This document shows, piece after piece, positions 44,609 through 57,270 of a DNA stretch of 64,000 bases. The position numbers and the translations under genes were made by a program. The notes below the pieces were generated by a model. The model was not told where the DNA came from and made no database searches. It saw only the letters and a list, made by a program, of their open reading frames with translations. How positions within the stretch are numbered: the first letter of the stretch is position 1; the number at the start of each line of letters is the position of its first letter. The DNA is from Gaeumannomyces sp. JS-464 (Eukaryota > Ascomycota > Sordariomycetes > Magnaporthales > Magnaporthaceae). Location: positions 5,270,001-5,334,000 of the forward strand of contig NGZR01000003.1 in the NCBI GenBank assembly GCA_002197995.1, in the 5' to 3' direction.

Positions 44609-47164
44609 ATGGACTCAGAACATGTTCAGGCTGCCCGGAGCGGCCCCAGTTGTCTTGTCAGGAGAAGAAGTCGGGCGGTCACGGCGATGAGGGTGTCGAC
44701 AAGCTCCCGAGAAGGTCGACGGGATCGCCGTGGCGCTGCAGACCGACGAGCCCAAGACTGTGGCCGAAGTCAGCAAGGAGGTAGCCGCTACGTCGCCGTA
44801 TCAGGAGGTGCGGGCCGCCGTGCGCGAGATTGACGGCGAGGAGTACAGCAACACGCTGCGCGCCTGGATCATCGGCCTCGTCTTCGTCACCGTCGTGTCC
44901 GGCGTCAACATGTTCCTTTCCATGCGCAGCCCCGCCATCACCATCCCGGCCGTCGTCGTCATCCTCGTCACCTATCCCGTCGGCACGCTGTGGGCAAAGG
45001 TCGTCCCGGCGCGCAGGTTTCGCACCTTTGGCCTGGAGTGGAGCCTGAACCCGGGCCCGTTCAGCATCAAGGAGCACGCCGTCATCACGCTCATGGCCAA
45101 GATCACGGCCGACTACCCCTACTCGACCAACGCCCTCGAGGCCCTGCAGGCGCCTTCGCTGTACGACCACAGCCTAGGCTGGGGCTTCGCGCTGGTCTTC
45201 ACCCTCAGCAGCCAGCTGATCGGCATCTCTATGGCGGGCATGTTTCGGCGGTTCCTGGTCTGGCCGTCGGCCATGGTGTGGCCCGGACAGTTCGGCACCA
45301 CCTCGCTGCTGTACACGCTGCACGACAGGCGCAAGGCGGGCGAGATCGCCGAGGAGGACTGTGTTGCCGGCGGCGGTAGCACGTGGAAGATGTCGCCCTA
45401 TCGCTGGTTCTGCTACATCGCCCTGGCGTCTTTTGCTTACTACTGGCTGCCCGGCGTCCTCTGGCAGGGCTTGTCCGTGTTTGCCTTTGTCACCTGGATC
45501 AAACCCACCGACGTCGTCGTCAACCAGCTGTTTGGCGGCTTCACGGGGCTGTCGCTGATCCCCATCACGTTTGACTGGACATACGTCGCGGCGTATCTGC
45601 AGAACCCCCTCCTGTCTCCGTGGACCTCGCACTTGAACTGCCTTGTTGGGCTGGGCATCTTCGTCGTTATTCCGACTATTGGGATCTCGTACACCGGGGC
45701 TCTGTTTTCCGACTACCTCCCTATAAACACCTCCCGGACGTTTGATAACACCGGACGCCGCTTCGACGTTTTGAGGATCCTCAAGCCCGACTTCACGCTC
45801 GACGAAGACGCCTACCACAAATACTCGCCTCTGTTCCTTGCTCCGACCTTCTTCCTCAACTACGGCCTGTCCTTTGCGACGCTGATGGCCTCGCTCGTGC
45901 ACACGGTCCTCAACCACCACGGCGAGATCCGGTACCGCTTCAAGGCGGCGCGGGACCAGGAGGCAGACGTCCACATGGCCATGATGAGCAAATATAAAGA
46001 GGCTCCTGACTGGTGGTACGGCCTCGTATGGACGGGCGCCATGGCCTTTGGGCTGGCTACGGTCCTGGGGTTCCCCACGCAGCTGCCCTGGTGGGGGTTT
46101 CTCGTTTCGTGCCTTATCGCCTTCGTCTTCATCATTCCGCTGAGCATGATTTACGGCATGACCAACATCCTCATCTCGCTGAACGTGCTCTCGCCGTTCC
46201 TCGGCGGCTTTATCTTTCCTGGCCGCCCGATCGCCAACATGCTGTTCAAGGTGTACAGCACAATTGTGCTCGGCCAGGCCCAGGTGTTCAGCGGGGACCT
46301 CAAGTTTGCGCTCTACATGAAGGTGCCTCCACGCACGACGTTCTCCAGCCAAATCGTTGCGGTTGTCTGGTCATGCTTTGTCCAGATCTCGGTTATGGTA
46401 TGTATATGTCTCGCCATCAAACAACACTGCCCCGTTCCACTCTCCCCTCCAGTCTTGCGGCTGACTTTGGCCAACTCTTGGTCGTACCAGAACTGGGCGT
46501 TCGGCAACATCCCAGGCATCTGCAGACCCGATCAGCCCAGCAATTTCACCTGCCCCAACGGCAGTACGTTCTTTTCCTCCAGCATTGTCTGGGGCGTCAT
46601 CGGCCCGCAGAAGTTCCTCGGCCCGGGAACCATGTACGAAAAGATCCATTTCTTCTGGCTCCTGGGCGCTCTCCTCCCCGTCGTCTTCTACCTCGCCGCA
46701 CGCAGGTTCCCCAATTCTGTGGCGCGACATCTACACGCCCCCGTCATGCTGGGCGCCATGGGCTGGCTCCCGCCCGCGACGCCGCTCAACTTTTCGACCT
46801 GGGCCGTCGTCGGTCTGGTGTTCAACTGGTGGATCCGGAGACGCTGGACGGCCTGGTGGCAAAAGTTCAATTACATTACCGCCGCCGGTTTGGATGTTGG
46901 TCTTGTCATTTGCACCCTGGTCATCTTCTTCGCCTTCACGCTGCCGGGAACGCCGCTACCGCAGTGGTGGGGGAATGTCGACATCTTCAAGACAGTGGTA
47001 AGTTTGTGGATTCTCAATGTTTCCTTCCCATCGTCTCGCGCTTTATCAAAAAACTCCCCGCGCGGAGTGTACAGGTAGTGACTGATGTTGCACAGGATGT
47101 CCTTGGCACGGCTGTTCGGAAGATCGTGCCTAAAGGCCAGACTTTCGGGCCATCGGCTTGGTAG
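44609..47164 (+). CDS. OPT-family oligopeptide transporter, N-terminus frame-broken
   Basis: Main frame from 44691 with introns 46398-46490 (GTATGT...CCAG; 93 bp, in frame) and 46998-47095 (GTAAGT...ACAG); stop 47164. The likely ATG is 44609 (MDSEHVQAARSG). To join it, one base is missing near 44660 and another near 44708 (DKLP then EKVDGIAVAL). The body is about 780 residues with 12-16 helices. OPT landmarks: SLNPGPFSIKEHAVITLMA (the NPG-KEH motif), MVWPGQFGTTSLLYTLH, PTIGISYTGALFSDYLP, GHPG-like PGRPIANMLFKVYSTI, NWAFGNIPGICRPDQP and FGPSAW at the end. These proton-coupled carriers import tetra/pentapeptides, glutathione or metal chelates. The first intron could be retained, as it has no stop. 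Confidence 0.85.
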
Positions 47165-48784
47165 AGGATTGCCCCTATTGGAAGGGGGAGATTCGAGCCT
47201 GGTGATAAGGAGCGGATATTACATAGCTGTATACAACAATGGGTTAAAGCCTCAAACAACAGCTCAAGCATACAGAAAAAATGATACGCTCGTAGTTGAC
47301 CTTGGCAAGCACGCGAGCGAAAACTCAAAGCCGATAATAACAACCGCCTGTCTATCACCCAGGGAGTCTCGTCACGTTAAAGAGTCGCCCGCCGCCCGCC
47401 GCCGTTACAGAGGATTCCCGAGGTCGACAATGGCTCGGCGCCCGCTGCGGGCTCCGGTGCGTCGGAAAGGGTCGCCTTAGACGCGCTCGCCATCTTCTGG
47501 CCACTTACTTGCAACCTCGCTTCTGGCTTGACAACTATCGAGGAAGCATTATCGCCAGATCGGACATTCCTCTGGCCCAGGGCGGGATTGGGGAGACCTC
47601 CTAGCGTACACGTCGAGCGCGCCGTATTGCCGATTGTGCCAATCCTAGAACTCCCGGGGCAACCCCCGCCAATACCTCAGAGGACGAGACAGCCTGCATA
47701 ACGGCGCGATCATCTCTGTGACAGTCGCGGCAGTTTTCCCTTTTTTTGCTGGCCTTGCCAGACTGTAAAGGTTCGAACGGCGAAATGGCGAAGATAAACC
47801 GGAAACGGTTGTAAATCGCCCGTAAGCCGGCCAACCCCCGCACCCGGGTCCGTCAGCCCCCGCGCGCCTGCCCTTCTGGAGGGCAGGGGCGCCCGAAAGT
47901 CCAGGTTCGACGTGGGCGAGCTGGTGGCGCGAGGCGGAGGCCGGAGAGCCTTTGCGATGATGTCAGGGCCCCCGTGGCCGAGGCCGGGAGGCAGGGGCGG
48001 ACGGTGTCGAAGCTCGAGCTTGATGCATGTCCGTGGTAACGGGGTGTGCGCCTCACGCAAACCTTTGCTTTGGGCCCAGTCGTTCACAAGGTGAAACCGC
48101 GTCTTGGATGGGTCGAGATAGATGGAAGAACCGGACTCGGGAACAGAGGGCGGGGGGAAGCACATATAATTTATCAATTGGCGGTCTGGGAATTACCAAC
48201 TCTTGCTGGCGCCGGCCCTCGAATTTGCGAAAGGAGAATTGGGCCAGTCCTTCAACCGCAGGTTGCGGCGGTAGGTAGATTGACGCTTCTGGTGCCTGCG
48301 AAGTTTGCAGCACATTAGAGAACTCTCGTCGCTAAAGGTGATCACTGTGGGCCCTCAACTTGGCGGGCCACAACTGCCCAACTTTGCGACTTCGCCGCCG
48401 CGACAGCCTCAATCAATTTTGCAGCCTGGATTCTCCACCATTGCTGATGTGAGCACAGCATGTGGACGAGCTGCGAGGCTGCCTAGCGGTATGCTTCCGT
48501 CGACGGAAGCCCTCAAATGTGTCTGGCCTTCTTCAAGAGCAGACTCGATGCACACGCCCTCTGTCTGACTGGCTGGCAACGCGGCTAAACGGCCAATCGA
48601 AGATGCATCCAAGCGACCGGCGCGGAGCTGGGGCGCCTCTATCCCTGCCGGCCTATAAATGACGGCTGCCACCCTCTGGGCACCGTGGTTCTGACCATGA
48701 TGGTTTGTGTATGGCTAGGCCTGTCCTCTTCCATCCACGCGGCCCATTACCAAGACCACCACCAAAATCAGCACCATCGTCACT
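47165..48784. other. Intergenic, 1.6 kb, with TATA box
   Basis: No gene recognised. A TATAAA at 48654-48659 lies about 125 bp before the ATG of the next gene and is a plausible promoter element. Confidence 0.45.
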
Positions 48785-51700
48785 ATGGCGCCCAAAGTCT
48801 GACCGTCCCGATGCCACCAAGGTCGTCGAGATGCTGCGGCAGACCGACAGCGCCTCCGACCGCACCGAGGGCGTGCAAAGGCTCGGGAAGCACCTAAGAC
48901 ACGGGCGCCTCTTCGCGCCGGTCTGGGCCGCAGTCGGCGGGGCGCCCGGCCTCGTCGAAATCATGGCCCGGCTCAGCGTTTCAGACGTTCAAGCCTTGTG
49001 TCGACTGCTCGGCCGCGCAGCCTCGGCCCAGGGCGCCAGAGAGGAGAGACGCGGTGCTATGGATGAGCTTGTTAACCTGCTCTACGACTCGAGCCAACCG
49101 CGCGACAAGAGGCCACTGCATGCCTTCTACCAGTTCATTCTCCCGGCCTGCAAGGCCGACGTCATAGTGGACATCCAGAAGAGGCACCGGATTGAGCTTG
49201 CGCGCAGTCAGGAGAAGCGGCTGTTTTTCGCCCACCGACGGCTAGCCGAGAGCAGGTTTCTCAAAAAGGTCTTCTCTTCGGGCGAGGACTCGATGTTCAC
49301 GCACAATCGGGTGCTCTTCAGGGGCAACATTCGGCTCTATGAGCGCGTCCTTACGACCCTGATTAATACCGAGGCGCCCTCGGTGCCATCAAACTTCTTG
49401 ACAGATTTCGCTTGCCCGGTCCTGCGCACAACGCTTGGGCAGCGTCGCCACTCGGACGAGGAGCGCGACAGGTTTCTCGGTCTCGTCATCAGGGGAATGG
49501 ACAGGGACAAAAAACCACATATCGCAGGCTCCTCGCGTTTCCATCTCGGATGGCATCATTCCTTATGTCGTAAAGCGCTGGCGCGCTGCACGAGGAGGTG
49601 CCAGAGAGCAAACTTTGGAGGCGTACCTTGTCCGGTTGCTTCGCCTGGTTGATCCAGACTACCCTGCAACGAGCATCCAAGACATACATCAAGCTGTCAT
49701 GGCAACACCAAGGAATGGGCCCGGACGACAGGTTCAAACTCATCCGGCTGTTTCTCCTGCACATCAAGGCCTTCCGTTTCGACATCGCGGACCCTGCCCA
49801 AAGCGCTCGGTTTGTGCTGCCCAACCCATACGACCAATGGCCGCCGAGGCTATTTTTGTCTATCGGCGGCAAGAATGGACTGGATCTACTGGAGAAGCTC
49901 GAGAGTCTGCGCTCCGACAATAACTTCATCGGGCTTGAAAAGGGAAACACCGTTCTGCGGCAGCCTAGCGAGCCAGGTGCGGCACAGGGTGACGTGGAGA
50001 TTGTCAGGGCTCTCTCAGTTCTCAACTTGTCTGTTGCTATCGGCGACTTAGCCCTCCTGCACGACAGCATTATCTGGGCGCGGCGCTTCACCAAGGACTC
50101 CCTAGCTGTCAAAGAGCTGTTCGACGTGGCTGAGACAGACGAGCCCAATGACTTACTCTCCGTGCTGTCTAAGCCGGACTCTGCAGATGGAGCGACACAC
50201 ATGGCGACAGCGCTGCATTCGATGCGAGAGACTATCATCCTTGGAAACCGGGTTCTCATTGCTCTGATACAATCTGCCACCATGGTAGCGTCAGAGCCTG
50301 GTGCAGAGGGTCAGAGAGGGTACACAAAAGTGTGCTTGCTGCCTAGCAACGTTTACTATGCTCGCGTCGACTGCGTGCGATCACTCATAGAAAGATTGAC
50401 GCCAGAGAATGCCCACGAAGATTTCGACCTGGAGCTTCTGGAGTCAGTCTGGAAACCGACCGTTGACCTGCTCTTCCACTCGGAGAAACTTCGACATTCC
50501 CCAGGCGGAAAGGTGGTATAACTATCGATTTTCCTCTTCCAAAATTGTTGCCTCTTCTGGGGAGTTCATCCAGCACCTTCCCAGATCCACGGGAACAAGC
50601 CTAGCCGAGTTGGTCGCATACACGTTCAGTATATTGCGGGAGGTGCATGGTTCCGAGGATCCCGATGCGTATATGGGCATGGTTGCCCGCACGATCATGA
50701 AGGTCGCCCAATGCGATGACCCATTCGCTCGCCTGCCCTTTCATTCGGAGAGCGATTGTGGAGGGAGGTGACAATAGCTCCTGGCACCGGAAACTACTGA
50801 CGACCACTTTCCTCTCGGCGCTGCCGGCTGCTACGGTCAAGGAGTTTTTACATAGCATGGCCGACGGCATGGTAGAGCTGATGAGGAAGCAAAGGTCGCT
50901 TCCCTGGGTTGAAGGCCAAAAGCCCGCGATGAAAATCACGACAATCAAGATGATGGCTACTGTCCTGCGCAAGAACGCTTTCATCGACGCATCCTCATCA
51001 TGCGACATACTTATCTCGCTTCTCGTCGAGGCCCGACACATCGACGCTCGCATCGCTATCGTTGACAGCTTAGCCAGTGTCGTGGAAGAGCGGACGTGCC
51101 CTGAAGAGCTGCGCACGCGTATCCTCGACTCTCTGGAGCAGCACATCGTCCCTGCTGCAGTTGATCTCAGCCAGCGTTGCCGGCTCACTGAGGCAGACTG
51201 GGCTGAGGCAGCCTTCCCCGAGGTGGGCGAAGACACGCCTCTCCTTGACCTGCTCGTTCGTCATGCCCGCAATACCAAGCTGCGCAGGAAGGATAATGAA
51301 CGGTTCATGGGCCTTGCCATGGATGTGCTCCATCATTCAGCTACCAACAACGTCCGCTGGATGAAGGCCTACCTGGCCAGCCACAACGTGACTCTTGACC
51401 AGGACGAGCAGCTCCCCTTCTGCCCCGTGGATACCCAGAGCCTCCTGCGCATTTTCGAAGAGCTTCTTCAACACATCCCTCTGCCAGTATTTGCAATGGT
51501 GCGCGAAGTGGTCCTGGCAAAATACGTTGCGTCGCCGGCCATCAGATCTGTCACCGAGATGATCACATGGGACCGAGATCTTAACAATTCCAACGCCGGC
51601 AAGCACTGGCTTCGCCATTTCGGCGGGGATGAACATCAGGGATGGTCTACGGTCGTCCACGCGCTGCTGCGTACACCGGCAGATCCGGAAGTGACGCAGC

Positions 51701-52387
51701 CTCTCGGGGAGGTTGGCATGGCGCAACTGCAGGATCTCCTTGTTGAGTTTGCGACAGCCCAGATCCGGGCCGGCGATAGGGATGGCTTGTACCGCCTCGT
51801 GGACAGTCTATCCGACCAGCGCTTCCACAGCCGTGATAATTACTCTGTGTGGAGGTCCAACTGCATACCTCTCGTGGAGCGCATAATTACCGCGATCGAA
51901 TCCGAGCGGGCTGTATCCGAGAGAGGGCAGGGCTCGGGCCAAGCTCCAGTGCTACTCCGCACACGTTCCGTCTCAAGAGAGCAGCTCTTCGTGTGCCATT
52001 TCCCCGCCTCGACGACCCGCATCGGTCGAGGACGTTGACGCATTAGTGGCCGATGTCGTGGAACTGATCGAGGACGACATGGCTGCGCCTGAGCGTCGGG
52101 TCCCTTACCATGAGGACATCGACGACCTCCGCAGCGCCATTTCCAGCCCCGGCGTGGCTCGAATGCCGAGCGACTGTATCCGGTTCTCGAAAAAGCTGGC
52201 GGACGTGGGCGACGAGGCGGCCTCGCTCGAGCACCCGCCGTTGGCCGTCTACCTGCGACTGGAGATAGCCGTCAACATCCTCAGGAGTTTGCACAGTGCG
52301 GGTGACGAGCAGTGGGAGGAGATAGGCGGGCTTGTGCGATACCTCAAGGGGTGCCGAAACGAGGGGTTGAGGGCGAAGGGCTGGTGA
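48785..52387 (+). pseudogene. Long helical-repeat protein of unknown function with six +1 frame shifts
   Basis: One protein of about 1200 residues can be read from ATG 48785 to stop 52387 only by moving +1 six times: near 48797 (MAPK to SDRPDATKVV), 49510 (A-run; DRDK to NHISQAPRV), 49725 (CCC; NGP to DDRFKLIRL), 50508 (LRHSP to AERWYNYRF), 50740 (TTT; ARLPF to IRRAIVEG) and 51995 (FVC to ISPPRRPASVEDVD). Sequence is rich in alternating amphipathic helices (LFLLHIKAFRF, LLRIFEELLQHIPLPVFAMV, LQDLLVEFATAQIRAGD), so a HEAT/ARM-like solenoid is plausible. I recognise no named domain. All shifts have the same sign and sit beside short runs, so removing one base repairs each. There are no good intron signals at these points. 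Confidence 0.6.
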
Positions 52388-52735
52388 CTGGAAGATGACA
52401 TGAAGGGATTCACTCGCGAGGGTGGGTGGCTCAATCGTGACCAGGGAGAGCTGGAGTGAAGACGCTCTGGTCAAAACAATTTTCCCAGCTGGAGAGGATT
52501 GTCACGAAGGCTTCCTTGGAGCCCAACGTATAGTTACTGGAAGAGCGCAAGTATACACCTATGTACTTGGTACCGAGGTGCGTAATCTTAGCAAGGTACA
52601 CAATTTAGACTACTCATGGTCGTGGCTACACGCGTTCTTCGCTCCTAAGAGCATCACCAGCTGTGCCAACTCCAAATACACTACGATCCAAAGGTTCGCG
52701 GGCTTCGCCTTCCTCTTTGCCCTGATAGAACAGGA
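52388..52735. other. Intergenic between convergent genes
   Basis: 348 bp shared 3' flank of the helical protein and the endoglucanase; nothing recognised. Confidence 0.4.
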
Positions 52736-53573
52736 TCAGGAGCCCTCGCAGCCAGAGATGTTCTTGAGGGACACCGGGCAAGCGATCTGGGTGATCTCGA
52801 CGTTTCTGTCGTTGAGGTCGTCGCGGGCCCAGTTGAAGCGCCAGTAGCAGCCGCGCGCGCAGATGGTCGGGCAGCAGCTCGCATTCGGCCGCGGACGAGA
52901 CGCCGCCGTACATGCGGCCACTGCAGCCAGGTACGATTAGCTTCTAGTTTCAAAAGAGACGGGCGGGGAAAAAAGAGTGTCTCGAGAAGAAATCCAAGCA
53001 GAAGAAAAACTCACGTCGTCCTCCCGTGCTGGAGAAGACAGCCCTGCGGGTTGGGCCCGCTGCCGCCGCCGGGGGTAAGGATGATGATGTCGGTGCCGGA
53101 GCCGACCGAGTTGCTGACGGCCTGGACCTGCATGCGCTTGCCGCGGGCGCTGCCGTCGAGCCATAGGACCTCGAAGCAGCGGCAGCAGGCCCAGATCTCG
53201 CCGACGACGGCGAAGCCGATGGACAGGTCGTTGCTGATGGGGGAGGCTGTACGACGAGCACAGGAAGCCGTTGCCGGGCGTGCCGCTGAAGCACGACGAC
53301 TGCTCCAGCCGGCCCCGGTCGAAGGCCAGCTGCCGGTCCTGCCGGTCGCACACGCGCACGTTGCCCTTGGCCTTGGCCTCCTTTAGGGACTCGGGCCAGG
53401 AGCAGCCGGGTTTGCAGCTGTTTTTTACGTGTCAGCAGGGGTTCTCCTGAATGGGGAGAATCCGAGGAAAATACGACATACCAGTCCCAGCTGGTCTTGG
53501 TAACACCGCGCCAGGCCTCAGCCAGGGGCGCGGCGATGGCCAGGGCCAGGTACACGAGGTTCTGCTTGAGCAT
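52736..53573 (-). pseudogene. GH45 endoglucanase with two frame slips
   Basis: Exons 53482-53573, 53015-53417 and 52736-52920; introns 64 and 94 bp. Signal peptide (MLKQNLVYLALAIAAPLAEA), then TKTSWDCCKPGCSWP, the GH45 entry with the WDCCKP(S/G)C signature (catalytic Asp). Further blocks: CFSGTPGNGFLCSSYS, then in another frame ISNDLSIGFAVVGEIWACC and RCFEVLWLDG, GGGSGPNPQGCLLQHGR, RMYGGVSSAAECELLP and GCYWRFNWARDDLNDRNV. One C too many sits in the run at about 53239-53243. One base is missing at about 52851-52861 (a CG-repeat). Repaired length is about 226 residues with no cellulose-binding module. GH45 enzymes hydrolyse beta-1,4-glucan outside the cell. Both slips lie in simple runs. Confidence 0.75.
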
Positions 53574-55759
53574 GTTGATGGTTGGGATGGACGTGAGTAG
53601 GTTAGAATGATGCTTCAGGGATTCTGGATGCGTGCAACAGGGTACTGATCGATAGGCAGCTCATGTGGGTAGCCGTCCTTGATATAGAACCCAGACTCAT
53701 GTTGCTGACATGGCCGAGTGTCAATCTTGACCACCCCCGACGTTCCATCTCGCCGGGCTCGGCCACGGTTCAGATCATGGCCTCCACGGCTCTATGGAGA
53801 TAAGGATATTACCACCTACTGCACGGCGCTCCCGGCCAATTGGACGAGATATCTCCTCCTCGGTTCCTCTGGTTTCGTGATTAATCGCAAGGCGCGCTCG
53901 CGGGAGGGCGAACCGTGGCGTTGCGGAGGAGTCAGCTGGCCCCGCAGAAACCAAGAGATCGCCATACAGCAAGTCCGGCGGAGCGGCCTGTCACATCAAT
54001 GGTTTGTCCGTCATATCGTGCCGCCCTCGCATCCCACATCCACCACCCAAGCCGTCCGTGGCCCGATGGGTTCCAAAGCCAGACGTCGGCGACTTCAGGT
54101 AGCGAGGCGCGTCCGCATATGAGCTCGCTTAGCCGGCTCCCCTCACTGGCCGACCATGGTCGACTGAGCCGGAGGCCGGTCCGGGCCCGACAGGGTTGTC
54201 GTCCCGGTTGCGAGGGGACAAGAAAGCCGAGTGATAGGAGCAGCGACAAACGCCAAGCTCCCTTCGACGACGCCTGCCTTGCTTTACAGCTAGCCCTGCT
54301 GGTCCGGGTAGCTATCCGAAGCCCGCCAGCTTAGCGCCAGAACGTGTCCACCATCCTGGTGCCTGGCGTTTCCGAAGGTCCGGCCGGGTTCCGGCTGCTG
54401 GCCCACACAGCGCACTATCCGGCAAAATGACTGCATAGGGCCGAGAGAGGGGGCCCGCCGCCAGGTTTGGGCGGCCCAGGCCGGGTGGAGCCGAGGTGAC
54501 CCGACGATTCGAGGGCGGCCGGTCTTTGGTGATCTGGTTCGGCTGTGGGCGGGGAGAAGTCCCAAGAGGCATTCACCCGGTTTGACGAGCGGGTGTGTTT
54601 GTTTTGTTATGGTGCTTACTCTTTTTTCGTACCTGCTGTTCCCGCGCAGCCCTCACTCCTTGCCTCCTTCGCTGCCGCGACATCAAGGCTCGGCCGCCAC
54701 GTCGGCTGCTGGCGAGATGGATGCCGGATGGGGTTTCGTCTGACAGCAAATCAGAGTGGCGGCAGATTGCTCGGGGAATTGACGCTCGGTTGAAGAATGT
54801 GCCCTTATTGAGCCTCTGCAAGGTTGGCATCGGGAAGTTCTCGCTTGAGCCGAGGACGAGAAAGCCGGCTGTGCCAAACGAAGCCATCTTCAGGTGTCAA
54901 GATAGAGTCGCAAGCATATACACCCCTACATACGTGCGTATGCGAACCACCCGGGCAACATCCCAACATGATATCGCACCATCTGCACCTCCTCCCGCCG
55001 CGACAGCTCGGCTAATATCGGGGAAGCGACCCTGGGCTGGCGAGCCCCTGGTTCAGCCATGTGTGCGCCATGGGTCTGGACCGGCTGGGCGGGCGCCGGG
55101 ATCAGGGATAAAATGGTGACGACTATCGAGTGCCACAGCCGGGGGAGGCGAGACCAGTCCGCTGGTAAGCACTCGGCTGGCGGTCCGCATGGGCGATGGC
55201 GTAGCAGTTACAGAAGCACACGTGGGAGGGGTGGCCGATGGCGCCTCGTCCGATCTTGGCTGGAGATTGTGGCGTCGCGTTCGATATTGCCGGCCAACGA
55301 AGCCGTCGTCGACTGATGCGCACCGGTGAGCCACCCGGATTCCGATCCAACTTCCCGTTCCTCTGTTTACACCGGCTCCCGACATCGCTGTGTCCCTCTG
55401 GTTTTCTGTATCGTTGCCGCCAGTGATCGTCGTATGTGTTCATCTCGTAAACAACCCTCGGTCACATGCAGCCTCGCAGTGGTGCTACCCAAACCCACAG
55501 GTCATATATCGCCCTCGCGGCGGCGATCGCTCGAATAAAGAGGCACCCGGCCACATCTGCAGGCTATCTAACAAGCATTCGACGACGCAATTGCGGCTAT
55601 TAATAGCGATAATTAATACACTGATGATACGTTGGTTGCAGCTGATCGAACCCCAGCTCACAAGAATAGCAGCAACCAGAAGAAGCCCATCTGCGCAGAC
55701 AAAAAAAAAAAAAACAGCCAATGACAAACAGGCAACTAATTAAAGTGTACGACTGGCGT
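53574..55759. other. Intergenic, 2.2 kb
   Basis: Endoglucanase promoter and 3' flank of the next minus-strand gene. An A14 run lies at 55701-55714. No supported gene despite several short overlapping open frames. Confidence 0.45.
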
Positions 55760-56377
55760 TCAATCCACTCCCGCCAGCACCGTCACGGGCATGGAGAAGT
55801 TGGTCGGGCCGACATACGCCTGGTGCTCGAACTCGGTACCGGCGGCCAGGACGGCGATCTCGCCCCTGCCGATGCGACGTCCGCCCGCCTCCAGCAGCGG
55901 CGCCCGTGTCGCGGCGCCCGTGGCCGATGACAGGTTGCGCACGACGCGCAGCTCGGCGCTGCCGTCGTCCAGCTGGCGCCACTCAAAGGCCAGCTCCCCA
56001 GAGCCTCCGCACGCCGTCAGCGGCACGCTGCGCACCGACTCGTTGAGGCTCGTCACCAGCGCGCTGCACTGCGCCATGTCCGCGTCTGCGCCTCCTGCCG
56101 AGTCGGGCCTGACGAGGAAGAAGTATCTGTTGTTGTTTTATGGGGAAGGCGAGGACTGTTAGATGGGGGAGCAAGCGGTTCTGGGGAGGAGAGAGAGATG
56201 ATGCCGGAGCGACAGCATGGGGTGGACGTACTGCACTCGGTGGCTGAGCGGCACGGCTTCGACAGAGAGGTTGGCGACGGCGAATACCGAGTCCCTGCTA
56301 TCCAGAGGCGAAGAAAGCACCGCCAGGCAGAAAAATGAAAGGAACAATTGGAGAAATCCGTGTGGCCAATCCATCAT
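55760..56377 (-). CDS. Small secreted protein, unknown
   Basis: Exons 56232-56377 and 55760-56126; intron 105 bp (GTACGT...ACAG); 170 residues. Two adjacent ATGs start it (MMDWPHGF). The signal peptide (WPHGFLQLFLSFFCLAVLSS) is followed by an N-terminal stretch SVFAVANLSVEAVPLSHRVQ, then YFFLVRPDSAGG. The mature part has two cysteines (MAQCSALVT, LTACGGSG) and N-glycosylation sequons (NLS, NES, NFS). It ends GPTNFSMPVTVLAGVD. I recognise no domain. The spliced frame has no interruption, which supports a real gene. Confidence 0.6.
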
Positions 56378-57270
56378 ATTTCCCCGAGTTGACAATGGCT
56401 AATGAGGTGCTTTCTTCTCACACCCAGTCCTTGGTGGAAAACCCGCGGCTTGTCAAAGGATCTTGTGACAAAGGAACTCATCTAGCGTCCGGAGCTGGTT
56501 TCGCCACTTCTAAGGGACGCGCCTATTGCTAGATCTTGGCTCTCGAACCTGGAAAGGCCGCAAAGGAGAGACGAAGATGCAGCTCTTGACCGTCTCGTTT
56601 TTCGTTTTTTTTTGTTTTTGTGTTTTTTTTGGGCCGGCTCCTCGAGGCATCCAAATACCGCGGCACACCAGTCGCGACTGTTGGCGAGTTCGGCCAAGAC
56701 ACTGCATAGGGCCCCAAATAAGCAGCCCATCCGATCTCGACCCTCTGCGAAGCGGCGTCGCGCCCGCTGTTCAATGGGTCATCCGAGCTGTCACCAAATG
56801 CTTCATCTGTTCTGCGCCCGACACATGCACATGGGGAGCTCGTTCCATTTTCCCGAGGGAATCACGCACGCCCCACGGTTTCTTCCAGTTTGCAAGACTT
56901 CGTGGCGAAAGGAACGCTGGAAGAGCAAATGTAAATTGGTACCCAAGCAAGGACCAGGAGAATGCAACCGGCGCAAAAGGCCCTGTGCTTGGATGCTGGA
57001 CGTTGAACAAATGGAGTACATGATGAAAGCAAACCTCCGATACCAAGCTATTCACAGAAGTTCGGGTCGTTTGTGCCCTAATGACGAAGACGCCTGGCCT
57101 GACCTGGCCCCGCTTCGCCCCCCCAGCTCATGCGTCACTCTGCAAAGTTTGGCCAGATCGGGAGCAGCCAACCACTGGTAAAGACAAGGGAGCTATCCAG
57201 ATGTGTCGTCCGAACTGGTAGGCTCTCTAGCCTGCTCTACCTCCGTATGTGGGCTGCGCACGCAGGATGC
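56378..57270. other. Intergenic
   Basis: T-rich stretch at 56600-56632 (upstream of the preceding minus-strand gene). No gene recognised. Confidence 0.4.

Noticed and set aside
21101..53573. RIP (repeat-induced point mutation) as cause of the broken genes
   Set aside because: The breaks are single-base insertions/deletions and the DNA stays GC-rich; RIP gives C-to-T changes and AT enrichment.
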